A DNA stretch of 64,000 bases from Marinomonas sp. CT5 (GTDB taxonomy: Bacteria > Pseudomonadota > Gammaproteobacteria > Pseudomonadales > Marinomonadaceae): assembly GCF_018336975.1 (NCBI RefSeq), contig NZ_CP025572.1, positions 3,020,959 through 3,084,958 on the forward strand, read 5' to 3'. This document shows, piece by piece, positions 9,135 to 17,943 of this stretch. The translations under genes and the position numbers were made by a program. Numbering within the stretch: the first letter of the stretch is position 1; each line of letters starts with the position of its first letter. The notes beneath the pieces were generated by a model. The model was not told the DNA's origin. It searched no databases and saw only the letters and a program-made list of their open reading frames with translations.

Positions 9135-10619
9135 TCAAACAGCTCGACGTTTTTCTCCAATTTTGCTGTAAGTAAATACGAGGATAGATAGGATAGTCAC
9201 GGCGAAAAGGGTCAACGCGATAGGTCTATCAAGGAAGATGGCAAAATCGCCGTTAGAAACCCCAAGGGCTTGGCGCATACGATTCAAAAATACGGGACCC
9301 AACACCAAACCTAAAATAATAGGCACAGCAGGAATATTGTTTCGCTTCATGATATAGCCAATCACAGAAAAGCCGAGGGCGATAAACGCATCGGTGAACT
9401 GATAATTCTGGCTATAAGCGCCTAAGAAACCGAGCACAAAGATCAATGCACCAATAAAGCGACCACGAATTCGCGTGATATTGACAATGAACCTAGAGGC
9501 AAAGGTTAAATAGATGAAGATAAAAATATTCATCACAAACAGAGCCACATACAGACCCGAAATAAATTCTGGATGTTCCGTAAAGAGCCTTGGACCTGGC
9601 GTGTAGTTATGCACCATAAACACAGATAAAAGCATCGCCATCAAGGCATCAGCTGGAATACCAAAGGCTAGCAAAGGCACCAATACTGACGCGGTGACGG
9701 CATTGTTTGAGGTTTCTGAGGCCACAATACCGGCTTCTGCCCCTTTACCAAATTCATCTGGGTTCTTAGAAAACTTCTGCGCCAAAGTATAAGAGAAAAA
9801 CTGTGAGCCAAACTCGCCAACACCTGGTAGCAACCCCATAACCACCCCCAACAAGGCAGAACGGACAGCGGTTACCTTATTACGCAGTAGCACAGTAAAA
9901 CCTTCAAAACGGCCAGATCCTTCTAACTTAGTTTTAAATGAATCACCGCCTTTTGCAGAAATCAGCACATAGGCTTGAGACATGGCAAAAAGACCAATAA
10001 CGGCTGGTACTAATGGCACACCAGCTAACAGCCAAGATTGATCAAACGTATAAACTTGCGTATTAAAAGAGCGATCAATGCCGACCGAGCCTAAAAACAT
10101 CCCTAAACCAATCATGGCAGCGGCTTCTATGGCGTATTTGTTGTGAGCCAACACCACAAACACCATCCCAAGCAAAGCCAGCATGGCAAATTCTGCACTG
10201 CCAAATAAGGTGGCGACTTGGGACAAAGTCGGTGCAAAAAACACCAGTGACAAGACACTCACTATGCCTCCAAAGAATGAAGACGTGTAGGCAATCGATA
10301 GGGCTTTTTTACCTTCTCCCCTTTTCGCCATGGGGTAGCCATCATAGGTGGTGAGTACCGCCACTGGTGTACCGGGCGTATTCATTAAGATGGCGGGAAT
10401 AGCCCCACCGTACCAAGCGCCACCATAAACGCCTAACAATAAAGTCACACCAAACAATGGCTCCATGGTAAAGGTTAACGGCAGCAAAATAGCCATTACG
10501 CCAGCGGGTTCTAACCCAGGAATCGAGCCAATCGTTACCCCAATAAGGGCACCGAGAATAACGGCCCAAATAACACCGTTACCAAATACTTCATGGATAC
10601 CTAATGCGATTAAATCCAT
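9135..10619 (-). CDS. tctA: Tripartite tricarboxylate transporter large membrane subunit (TctA family)
   Basis: 494-residue, roughly 12-TM permease of the TctABC family, which imports organic acids using the ion gradient and a periplasmic binding protein. It carries the family repeats GSIPGLEPAGVMAILLPLTF near the N-terminus, AWYGGAIPAILMNTPGTP and the second-half GLLPGVGEFGSQFFSY with ETSNNAVTASVLVPLLAFGI. It lies 9 bp downstream of tctB and is last in the leftward operon tctC-ALDH-usp-tctB-tctA. The presence of an HpaR-like palindrome upstream of the operon suggests an HPA-related carboxylate as substrate. Confidence 0.93.
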   Translation of the reverse strand: MDLIALGIHEVFGNGVIWAVILGALIGVTIGSIPGLEPAGVMAILLPLTFTMEPLFGVTLLLGVYGGAWYGGAIPAILMNTPGTPVAVLTTYDGYPMAKRGEGKKALSIAYTSSFFGGIVSVLSLVFFAPTLSQVATLFGSAEFAMLALLGMVFVVLAHNKYAIEAAAMIGLGMFLGSVGIDRSFNTQVYTFDQSWLLAGVPLVPAVIGLFAMSQAYVLISAKGGDSFKTKLEGSGRFEGFTVLLRNKVTAVRSALLGVVMGLLPGVGEFGSQFFSYTLAQKFSKNPDEFGKGAEAGIVASETSNNAVTASVLVPLLAFGIPADALMAMLLSVFMVHNYTPGPRLFTEHPEFISGLYVALFVMNIFIFIYLTFASRFIVNITRIRGRFIGALIFVLGFLGAYSQNYQFTDAFIALGFSVIGYIMKRNNIPAVPIILGLVLGPVFLNRMRQALGVSNGDFAIFLDRPIALTLFAVTILSILVFTYSKIGEKRRAV

Positions 10620-10628
10620 AGCAAATCT

Positions 10629-11156
10629 CTATAAATATTTGTTCATAAACCAGAGGGTTTGACCACTGAATAAGGTCTCATACAAAGCAACATCTGGAAT
10701 CCAGATGTTCACCCCAACTCTAAAAATCAGGATAATCAGCGCCACAGCAATGAATGTGTTCAGTACCCAAATTGGCGACATTAATCGACTGAGCCAGACG
10801 ATAGACAAGACAAAAAGCATCGTTGATAGGGCAAAACCAACGACCGTAATCGCATTGACATAAATGAAGAAAAGAACGCCAGTTATAACCACCATGTAGT
10901 AGGAACTTAAGCTGTCAACAAAACTCTCCAGCAAGCCCTTCTCTCCCTCTATCGGCCTAATCAGCAACATGAGTTTGATAAAAGAAAAGAAAGCCAAAAT
11001 CCCCAAACCAAATAAAGGCGCGACATAAGGTTCGGTATACCAACCATGATCACGTTTAATCTCTATGGTATGACTTTGATAAGTAAAAATTAGATAGACA
11101 CTAATGATGGTGACGACCAAGAAAAACAACTTGGATTTACGATGTTCATATTCCAT
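10629..11156 (-). CDS. tctB: Tripartite tricarboxylate transporter small membrane subunit (TctB family)
   Basis: 175-residue four-TM protein in the position and size of TctB. Hydrophobic segments lie at about residues 10-25, 45-65, 90-115 and 120-150. Sequence conservation in this family is low, so the call rests mainly on topology and gene order between usp and tctA. It overlaps the usp gene by 11 bp, implying translational coupling. Confidence 0.82.
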   Translation of the reverse strand: MEYEHRKSKLFFLVVTIISVYLIFTYQSHTIEIKRDHGWYTEPYVAPLFGLGILAFFSFIKLMLLIRPIEGEKGLLESFVDSLSSYYMVVITGVLFFIYVNAITVVGFALSTMLFVLSIVWLSRLMSPIWVLNTFIAVALIILIFRVGVNIWIPDVALYETLFSGQTLWFMNKYL

Positions 11157-11658
11157 TTTTAGCCTCCCCTTTTTTACCTATAACCGTATTAGAAATAGGC
11201 ACAATCAAAACCGGTACACTCGAATTGTGAATGACTTTTTGTGCGGTTGAGCCAAGAAACATTCGAGACAAGGCGTTCACACGACGGTCCCCCATCACCA
11301 CCATGTTTGCCTCAACATCTTTGATGGTGTCGACTATCTTTTTAGCGGGATCACCAAATCGAACCACGATTTCGATATCGTCTTCATTGAATTCGATATC
11401 ACTTAACTCTTCGCCAACGAAGTTATGAATTCGCTGCTTCATGTAAGTTCGTAACTCTTCTTTCAAAGACTCCAAATGCGCATCGTGCGCTTTCTTCAAT
11501 TTGAACCCTACGAAAGAGTCATCGTTACCACGGTGAAACTGATCCGAAACATGCAAGAAAAAGATCTTGCCATCAAAGCAAGCCGCTTGCTCTAACGCCT
11601 CACGCAAAACGACGCGACTGCCTTGCTCTAAATCAGATGCATATAAAATATTTCGCAT
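11146..11658 (-). CDS. Universal stress protein (UspA family)
   Basis: 170-residue Usp-fold protein. It starts MRNILYASDLEQGSRVVLRE and ends with the ATP-binding signature GDRRVNALSRMFLGSTAQKV followed by SSVPVLIVP; G-2X-G-9X-G(S/T) is intact apart from spacing. Such proteins accompany several TRAP and TTT transporters and can bind ATP to modulate them. It is embedded between the aldehyde dehydrogenase and tctB, sharing an 11-bp overlap with tctB, which argues for a transporter-linked role. Confidence 0.9.
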   Translation of the reverse strand: MRNILYASDLEQGSRVVLREALEQAACFDGKIFFLHVSDQFHRGNDDSFVGFKLKKAHDAHLESLKEELRTYMKQRIHNFVGEELSDIEFNEDDIEIVVRFGDPAKKIVDTIKDVEANMVVMGDRRVNALSRMFLGSTAQKVIHNSSVPVLIVPISNTVIGKKGEAKNGI

Positions 11659-11720
11659 TTTTGGACTCCAAAAATATAGCCATCTACTTCGAATAGATGG
11701 CTATATTTGAGTATCAGAAC

Positions 11721-13079
11721 TTACTTCGCGCGGTTCACAACCTTACGAACTGTGTTCTCTAGTAACCCTTCCATACCAAACTCGACGCCCAATCCAGAAG
11801 ACTTATTACCACCAAATGGGACATGAGGTAGCACTTCTGCATGGTTATTCACCCACACGGTTCCTGAATCCAGTTGCTCAACAACCCAATCCAGTTCAGC
11901 GCAAGGCTCACCCCACACAGAGCCACCTAAAGCAAAGTCTTTATGAATGGCTTTTGACATAACCTCGTTGAGATTATCGTAAGGAATCACCGGCAACACC
12001 GGACCAAATTGTTCATGACAAACAACGTCGATACTGTGCTGTGGATCTTTGATGATAGTCGGAGCAATAAAGTAACCGTCCAAACCCGCTGGCAGCTCGG
12101 CCGCAATCACTTCGGCGCCAGACTCTCGAGCATCCGCAATCATAGCTTTGACTTTTTCATACTGATTAACGTTTTGCACTGGACCAAAGGTCACGCCATC
12201 ATTCATACCATTACCCACCACTTGCGCGGCGGCTATTTTTACTAGCGCATCACATAACGCTTCGTATTTAGAGCGATGGACATAGAGACGTTTCAAACAA
12301 GCGCAGGTTTGACCCATATTGATAAAAGATGTCATGAAAATCTTTTCTGCAATCTTCTCAATATTGGCATTTTCTAAAACGATACCGGCGTCATTGCCCC
12401 CTAGCTCCAAGGTCACCTTTTTAAGGTCACCAGCCACCAAAGAAGCAATCCGTTTACCGACGGCTGTTGAACCAGTAAAGACAATTTTTTTCACATCTGG
12501 GTGTGATACCAGAGGTTCACCGACTTCTTTTTCACCGATCACAGCCTGCACCAAGTTTGGCACGGTATGTTCATTAATAATCTCGACTAAGCGAAGTGTA
12601 TTAACGGGCGTGAAAGAAGAGGGTTTAATCACCACACTATTACCCGCACGAAGGGCTGGCATGATATGCCAAATAGCGATCATTAAAGGCCAGTTCCAAG
12701 GGGTGATTGAGGCAACAACGCCAACAGGCATACGATGCACTTCAACACGACGCTCATCACTGTCTTCCAGCACTTCAGGCTCCAGTTTTAGATCCGCATT
12801 GTAGTGCGTCCAAGCGACAGCTCCGCCCACTTCAAACTGAGCAAGAAACAGCGGTTTACCCTGTTCCGATGTGATAATTTCAGCTAACTCAGGGGCTGAA
12901 GCCTCTATAGCATTGGCGACCTTATGTAATGCGGCCGTACGCTCTTCGTGTGATTTCGCACTCCATTGTTCAAAAGCAGCCTTCGCTTTTTCAACTGTAT
13001 GGTTTACATCATCCAGCGTTGAAGTCTGAATAGATTTATAAGTTTGCTTGGTTGCTGGATTAATAATATCTAAAGCCAT
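11721..13079 (-). CDS. NAD(P)-dependent aldehyde dehydrogenase
   Basis: 452-residue ALDH superfamily enzyme, slightly short for the family but complete. The SITPWNWPLM cofactor segment, VIKPSSFTP, FTGSTAVGKRIAS, the general base in TLELGGNDAGIV and the nucleophilic Cys in GQTCACLKR are all present. It is second in the tctC operon, 50 bp after tctC. The substrate is unknown; an aldehyde derived from the imported compound (for example an arylacetaldehyde leading to HPA) is a guess from context. It is clearly distinct from the gabD and hpaE proteins in this window. Confidence 0.9.
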   Translation of the reverse strand: MALDIINPATKQTYKSIQTSTLDDVNHTVEKAKAAFEQWSAKSHEERTAALHKVANAIEASAPELAEIITSEQGKPLFLAQFEVGGAVAWTHYNADLKLEPEVLEDSDERRVEVHRMPVGVVASITPWNWPLMIAIWHIMPALRAGNSVVIKPSSFTPVNTLRLVEIINEHTVPNLVQAVIGEKEVGEPLVSHPDVKKIVFTGSTAVGKRIASLVAGDLKKVTLELGGNDAGIVLENANIEKIAEKIFMTSFINMGQTCACLKRLYVHRSKYEALCDALVKIAAAQVVGNGMNDGVTFGPVQNVNQYEKVKAMIADARESGAEVIAAELPAGLDGYFIAPTIIKDPQHSIDVVCHEQFGPVLPVIPYDNLNEVMSKAIHKDFALGGSVWGEPCAELDWVVEQLDSGTVWVNNHAEVLPHVPFGGNKSSGLGVEFGMEGLLENTVRKVVNRAK

Positions 13080-13129
13080 GTTTCCACCATTATTTTTATT
13101 TTGCGCAATACAATACGTTTAATTAATCG

Positions 13130-14086
13130 TTACTTAGTTTCAGCGGCTAATCTTTTTGCATTTTCAAAATCATGCTCGATTAACTTTTGTGCGTTTTTCT
13201 CGTTTGTCCAATACACACTGGCACCCGTATTTTCTTGCAACTTCAACACATCTGATGACTGAAGAGCGGTCTCTGCAATTGATGCAATTTTGTCGATAAT
13301 TGGCTGAGGCGTGCCTTTTTTCACAAACAGACCATTCCAAAGTGTTTGAGAAATGCCCGTTTCTTCGTTTAGCGTTGGAACGTCAGGAAGAATAGACAAG
13401 CGTTGGAAGGTAAAAGAGGTTAAAACTTTCACGTCTTTTGAATCCAAACAAGGAAGGATCTGCTGAGTCGTTGTATTGATAACCTGTGCATCACCATTCG
13501 CCAATACAGAGCAATCCAGTGCATCAAACGCAGAATCAGAGGCAAACTTAAAGCCTAATTTTTTCGCAGCTTGGAAAGTAATCGCCGTTGGCGTCGCTTC
13601 ATAGCCAAAGTGACCTAAAGACACATCATGTGTTTTAGCGTACTCAGCCAATTCCGGTAATGTGTTGTATGGCGCATCAGATTTAACAGCCAACACAAAT
13701 GGATAATCTAGAAAAATACCAACCGGTACAAAAGCATCTTCAGCATAAGGCGCATTGCCTCCAACTACTTGGCTGGTTACTAGATCCACAACGAACGAAC
13801 CAATGACACTGCCATCTGGACGCGATTGTGCAACTGTTGTTGCTCCCAGCACACCGCCACCACCCGGTTTATTCACTACCGAAGCGGGTACACCCGTTTC
13901 TTTTGACATCTCTTCCGCGATGACACGTGTCAACACATCTTCCAAATCACCAGGAGGCCATGGAACGATAAATTTAACGGGACGATTTGGGTAATCGGCT
14001 GCAAAGCTCGCAGTGCTTGCCATTGAGGAGATAACGATAGTTGAAGCGGCTAGCGCTTTTAAAGCAAAAGAAAATGGTTTTTTCAT
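13130..14086 (-). CDS. tctC: Tripartite tricarboxylate transporter substrate-binding protein (TctC/Bug family)
   Basis: 318-residue periplasmic receptor. A signal peptide (MKKPFSFALKALAASTIVIS, cleavage near SFA-ADY) precedes YPNRPVKFIVPWPPGD, the typical Bug start, although the usual PG-GG-D ligand loop is PPGDLEDVLTR here. VVNKPGGGGVLG and LPDVPTLNEE are also typical. It captures a carboxylate for TctAB. First gene of the leftward operon; the divergent neighbour is the HPA hydroxylase, with a long operator-bearing intergenic region between them. Confidence 0.92.
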   Translation of the reverse strand: MKKPFSFALKALAASTIVISSMASTASFAADYPNRPVKFIVPWPPGDLEDVLTRVIAEEMSKETGVPASVVNKPGGGGVLGATTVAQSRPDGSVIGSFVVDLVTSQVVGGNAPYAEDAFVPVGIFLDYPFVLAVKSDAPYNTLPELAEYAKTHDVSLGHFGYEATPTAITFQAAKKLGFKFASDSAFDALDCSVLANGDAQVINTTTQQILPCLDSKDVKVLTSFTFQRLSILPDVPTLNEETGISQTLWNGLFVKKGTPQPIIDKIASIAETALQSSDVLKLQENTGASVYWTNEKNAQKLIEHDFENAKRLAAETK

Positions 14087-14445
14087 TTTTATTGTTCCTT
14101 TTTAGTTATTAGGACCAAAACTACACCCTCCAACACACTCCTTCTATGTCCCTAAAGGGACATTTTTACTCCTGTCACTTAGCTATTAAGCAGGTGTTTT
14201 TTTGAGAGGTATAACTTTGTCTAATCGTTATATTTTGACTCTACCCGTGCAAAATTAGTGAACATGTTAACTAATTTCAAGTGTTTTTTCCCACTTTTTT
14301 AAACATTTCGTAAATAACATCACCACCTCTCTTTTTTTATTTTCTAGAAAAGTCCTAAGTTTTGCCTGAAAAACACATTCATTAAGAATCCGTAAATACC
14401 AATACTGAAAGAACTTGATACAAAAAAAATAAGAGGTCACATCAC
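14087..14445. promoter_or_regulatory. Divergent control region between tctC and HPA hydroxylase
   Basis: 359 bp without a convincing gene. It holds a 16-bp dyad TGTCCCTAAAGGGACA at 14147-14162, 61 bp upstream of tctC, and the HpaR-type operator at 14252-14277. An AT-rich stretch precedes the hydroxylase start. Promoters for both directions must lie here. Confidence 0.6.
14252..14277. promoter_or_regulatory. HpaR-type operator, copy 4
   Basis: A 26-bp dyad centred on CATG at 14264/14265 with a single mismatched pair; the inner part reads TTAGTGAACATGTTAACTAA. It is the longest copy in the window and sits between tctC and the HPA hydroxylase genes. Confidence 0.75.
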
Positions 14446-15615
14446 ATGAAACGTCAGAATCCATTATTAGAAGAGCTAAAAAAAGTTCTTCCTGAGATCG
14501 CTAGTAATGCAGACAAAGCGGAAGATCTTAGAAAAGTCCCTACTGAAAATATCGAGCTACTTCAAAAGGTAGGATTGCATAAAGCCTTTCTACCTAAAGC
14601 TTACGGTGGTTACGAAATATCCCTACCAGAGTTTGGTGACTGCATTGCAGCATTAGCCGGTGCATGCTGTAGTACAGCATGGGCATTTAGCTTACTTTGT
14701 ACTCATAACCATCAAATTGCGATGTTCCCGAAACAACTTCAAGACGAAGTATGGAAAGACAATCCAGACGCAATGGCTAGCAGTAGTATTGCTCCTTTCG
14801 GCAAATATGAAGAAACCGAGGGAGGCATCATTTTTAATGGTGATATGAAATGGAGTAGTGGTTGTGACCACGCACAATGGGCCATTGTGGGCTTTTTAAG
14901 AAATAATGCTGAAGGCACAAAAGACTATTGTTTTGCGGTTATTCCTGAGTCCGATTACACCATTGACGACGATTGGTACGCCATGGCAATGAAAGGATCT
15001 GGCACGAAAACACTTCAGATCAAAGACGCCTTTGTACCAGAACATAGAATCCAAAAAGCCAAAGACATGATGGAAGGTAAATCCGCTGGCTATGGCTTAT
15101 ATCCAGACAGCAAGATTTTCTACGCGCCGTACCGCCCTTACTTCGCATCAGGTTTTGCGGCTATGGCGCTTGGCACGGCAGAAAGAATGTTAGAAGTTTA
15201 CAAAGAGGTAACAGCAAATCGAGTACGCGCTTATACCGGTGCTAAAGTGAATGCGGCGATCCCTGCTATCCTTCGCACAGGGGAATCGACGCATCAAATT
15301 CTTGCAGCTCGCGCCTTTTTAGAAAAAACATGGGAAGAGCACGCCGAGCATGCCGAAGCCCATCGCTATCCAGATCGCCACACACTAGCCCACTGGAGAA
15401 CAAACCAAGCCTACGCGGTTAAAATGTGTATTGAAGCCGTTGATCGCATGTTTAATGCAATCGGAGCCAATAACTGGTTACTCGACAAAGAAGCACAACG
15501 AATCTTCCGTGATTGTCATATGTGCGGCGCTCATGCTTATACCGATTACGATGTTTGTGCGCAAATTATCGGCCGTGAGGTGATGGGCTTAGAGCCAGAT
15601 CCAACTCTACTTTAA
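14446..15615 (+). CDS. p-Hydroxyphenylacetate 3-hydroxylase, oxygenase component (C2 type)
   Basis: 389-residue FMNH2-using group D flavin monooxygenase with the acyl-CoA dehydrogenase fold. It is the Acinetobacter baumannii C2 type rather than the enterobacterial HpaB type, and hydroxylates HPA to homoprotocatechuate. Long stretches agree with C2 as I remember it: AWAFSLLCTHNHQIAMF (His about 87-89), ASSSIAPFGK (Ser about 112-114), WSSGCDHAQWAIVGF, KAKDMMEGKSAGYGLYPDSK and GAHAYTDYDVCAQI near the C-terminus. The counterparts of the catalytic Ser and His residues are therefore kept. The N-terminus is about 35 residues shorter than C2. Followed 66 bp later by the reductase gene. Confidence 0.93.
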   Translation: MKRQNPLLEELKKVLPEIASNADKAEDLRKVPTENIELLQKVGLHKAFLPKAYGGYEISLPEFGDCIAALAGACCSTAWAFSLLCTHNHQIAMFPKQLQDEVWKDNPDAMASSSIAPFGKYEETEGGIIFNGDMKWSSGCDHAQWAIVGFLRNNAEGTKDYCFAVIPESDYTIDDDWYAMAMKGSGTKTLQIKDAFVPEHRIQKAKDMMEGKSAGYGLYPDSKIFYAPYRPYFASGFAAMALGTAERMLEVYKEVTANRVRAYTGAKVNAAIPAILRTGESTHQILAARAFLEKTWEEHAEHAEAHRYPDRHTLAHWRTNQAYAVKMCIEAVDRMFNAIGANNWLLDKEAQRIFRDCHMCGAHAYTDYDVCAQIIGREVMGLEPDPTLL

Positions 15616-15681
15616 TCTCACCTTAAAGGGGTCAGATCCCTTTAAAAACAAAATAAATACATAAGAATAAGAGAGAATACT

Positions 15682-16596
15682 ATGAGCTTCGACCCTAAAG
15701 AATTCCGTCGCTGCCTTGGCAATTTTGCCACAGGCGTGACCGTTATTACGGCAGAGTCCGCTGATGGGACACAAGTTGGCGTAACAGCTAACAGCTTTAA
15801 CTCTGTGTCTCTTGATCCACCACTGATACTGTGGAGCATTGTTAAAACATCCAGCAGTTATGCTGTATTTGAAAACTCGGACCATTTCGCTGTCAATATT
15901 TTAGCGGCGGATCAAATTGACCTATCCAATAACTTTGCCAAACCAAGTGACAATAAATTTGCCAATGTTGAAACACAATCTGGTGTTGGCGGTGCCCCAC
16001 TGCTTCAAAATACAGCCGCCAATTTCCAGTGTGAAAAATACCAAGTTGTCGACGGTGGCGATCATTGGATCATGATTGGGAAAGTGGTTGCCTTTGAAAA
16101 CTTAGGCCGCGCGCCCTTACTTTATGTTCAAGGTAGCTATGCTGGCGCGATTCCTTTCACTGGCGCCAAAACTCCCGCTACAAATGTGGCATCGGATAAA
16201 ACATTAGCCCGTCTACACGACAGCGCTATCTATCTTATGCACAAAGTACTGCAAAAGGTTCAAGAGAACTATCTACCAAAACAGTCAGCAACAGGCCTCA
16301 GTACGAGCGAAGCTCGTATGTTACTTGTCTTAAGTGATACCACAGGAATCACCATCGATGACTTAAGTAATCTGGTGACTATTCCAGCCGTTGATGTGGT
16401 TGATGGCGTTGAAAGCTTGAAAGGTTTTGGCTTGATTAACAGTGATCTTGCACTGACTGAAAAAGGTCATGATATGGCCGAAAGATTATGGGCTATCTCA
16501 GATCAGCAACAAGCCGATATTTTTGCAAACCTTCAAGAAAATGAATTAGCCAATTTTAAACAGCAATTGCAACAATTGCTAAAACAACTCAGCTAA
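15682..16596 (+). CDS. p-Hydroxyphenylacetate 3-hydroxylase, flavin reductase component (C1 type) with MarR-like domain
   Basis: 304-residue NADH:FMN reductase supplying reduced flavin to the oxygenase. Residues 1-165 are the flavin reductase domain (FRRCLGNFATGVTVITAESA, GVTANSFNSVSLDPPLI, SDHFAVNIL). Residues about 175-304 form a MarR-like winged-helix module (LSTSEARMLLVLSDTTGITI, VVDGVESLKGFGLI). In A. baumannii C1 the equivalent domain binds HPA and relieves auto-inhibition. The start follows AAGAGAGAATACT. Together with the preceding gene it forms a complete two-component hydroxylase. Confidence 0.92.
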   Translation: MSFDPKEFRRCLGNFATGVTVITAESADGTQVGVTANSFNSVSLDPPLILWSIVKTSSSYAVFENSDHFAVNILAADQIDLSNNFAKPSDNKFANVETQSGVGGAPLLQNTAANFQCEKYQVVDGGDHWIMIGKVVAFENLGRAPLLYVQGSYAGAIPFTGAKTPATNVASDKTLARLHDSAIYLMHKVLQKVQENYLPKQSATGLSTSEARMLLVLSDTTGITIDDLSNLVTIPAVDVVDGVESLKGFGLINSDLALTEKGHDMAERLWAISDQQQADIFANLQENELANFKQQLQQLLKQLS

Positions 16597-16632
16597 TTCT
16601 CTGCGATTCATAAACCTGCAAAACCAAAGCAT

Positions 16633-16659
16633 AAAAAAATCCCCTCGTGGGATTTTTTT
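16633..16659 (+). terminator. Rho-independent terminator after HPA reductase
   Basis: AAAAAAATCCC, a CTCGT loop and GGGATTTTTTT form an 11-bp stem with a T tract, 37 bp past the reductase stop; it could also work on the other strand. Confidence 0.8.
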
Positions 16660-16678
16660 ATGTATGTATAATAACTTC

Positions 16679-16698
16679 TTAATTAACAAGTTAAGTTA
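16679..16698. promoter_or_regulatory. HpaR-type operator, copy 5 (weak)
   Basis: TTAATTAACAAGTTAAGTTA is a degenerate copy, 13 bp before the MFS gene at 16711. The TTAAC and GTTAA core half-sites are intact, and the centre is CAAG as in copy 3. Confidence 0.5.
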
Positions 16699-16710
16699 TT
16701 AGTTGTACCA

Positions 16711-17865
16711 ATGATCCCCTTCCCTTATTTCATTTTGATGGCGATGTGTAGTCCTATCGCCCTAAATGCCATTTTGCCGGCTTTGCCTGATATAGCGCAG
16801 CAACTCGGCATTGACTCATCAACAGTACAATTAAACTATTCTCTTTATTTGGCCGCGCTTGCCTTAGGCCAGTTTTCTGTAGGAGCCGTCATTGCCAGAC
16901 TTGGAAACCGCTCTACCATTCTATTAGGTATCTCTTTCTTTGTGATTGGTGGGTTAATCGCGCTGGCAACAGAGCAGTTATTTTTTATGCTGCTGGGTCG
17001 AGTACTGCAAGGTATTGGTGGCGCCTTTACCCTTTCAATGTCCAGAGCATTGCTGGTTGCCAGTTATGGGGGAAAACGCGCGTCACAGAAAATGGGCTAT
17101 CTGGTCATGGCCATCGCCTTATCACAAGGCATTGCTCCCTTAATGGGTGGTTCATTGAATACCCATATAGGTTGGCAAGCTATCTTTGCTCTTTCCGCCT
17201 TTCAAGGGGCTATTTTACTGTATTTTAGCCTTAAACTGATTCAACCAGCGGCGCAAAAACCAGCTAAGCTGCCATTAAAAATGCTGCTTAGTCATTATAT
17301 GAGCCTCATTCGTCTGCCTTCTTTTAGGCATTACGCCATGGCAAATACACTGATTGCCCTGTGTTTTTATCTGTTTATTAGTGCCTCTCCCTATCTTACC
17401 AAAGATCTAAGCGACAACCGGCTCGCCTATGGTTATTGGTTCATCTTGGTATCTGGCGCCTTTATGCTGGGAGGATATCTAAGCACATTATTCAATAAGC
17501 GATTGGCGTTAGATAAATCCATCCAACTTGGAAACCGTTTATGCGTTCTTGGCGCCACGGTTTTATTGATACTGCAACTTAGCATGCCGATGAGTTTTGC
17601 CTCTCTCTTTTTACCCATGTCTGTCATTACGCTGGGACGCGGTATCAGCCAAGCAAGCTATCAAAGCGCCGCCATAGCAACGGCCGATAAATTATCAGGC
17701 ATGGCCTCAGGATTACTCGGTTTTCTCCAATTAAGTTTTGGGGCCATTTTTTCTCAGATTGTGCCCTTATTGATCGACCTGCATCCTCATACCATTGGCT
17801 TTGCCATCTTGGGCTGTACTCTTTTAGCGGCCTTGGCCCATAGAAACATACGAACAATGCAATAA
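16711..17865 (+). CDS. Bcr/CflA-like MFS transporter
   Basis: 384-residue 12-TM carrier. It shows ALNAILPALPDIAQQLGI near the N-terminus (the Bcr/CflA motif with L/P spacing), GRVLQGIGGAFTLSMSRALL in TM4 and QGIAPLMGGSL in TM5. No strong ribosome-binding site precedes the ATG. The gene lies between the hydroxylase and hpaR and has its own operator-like palindrome, so it is a candidate HPA or pathway-metabolite carrier. It is only distantly similar to the MFS protein at 6.7 kb. Confidence 0.82.
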   Translation: MIPFPYFILMAMCSPIALNAILPALPDIAQQLGIDSSTVQLNYSLYLAALALGQFSVGAVIARLGNRSTILLGISFFVIGGLIALATEQLFFMLLGRVLQGIGGAFTLSMSRALLVASYGGKRASQKMGYLVMAIALSQGIAPLMGGSLNTHIGWQAIFALSAFQGAILLYFSLKLIQPAAQKPAKLPLKMLLSHYMSLIRLPSFRHYAMANTLIALCFYLFISASPYLTKDLSDNRLAYGYWFILVSGAFMLGGYLSTLFNKRLALDKSIQLGNRLCVLGATVLLILQLSMPMSFASLFLPMSVITLGRGISQASYQSAAIATADKLSGMASGLLGFLQLSFGAIFSQIVPLLIDLHPHTIGFAILGCTLLAALAHRNIRTMQ

Positions 17866-17943
17866 CACACCGGTGCGCTGGCATTTATTTATGAAACGTA
17901 TTTGATATTATCAAAATCATATTTTAGGAATTATCGAGATTAC

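Noticed and set aside
12319..12804. 161-codon frame opposite the aldehyde dehydrogenase
   Set aside because: Antisense shadow; the reverse-strand frame contains all ALDH motifs.
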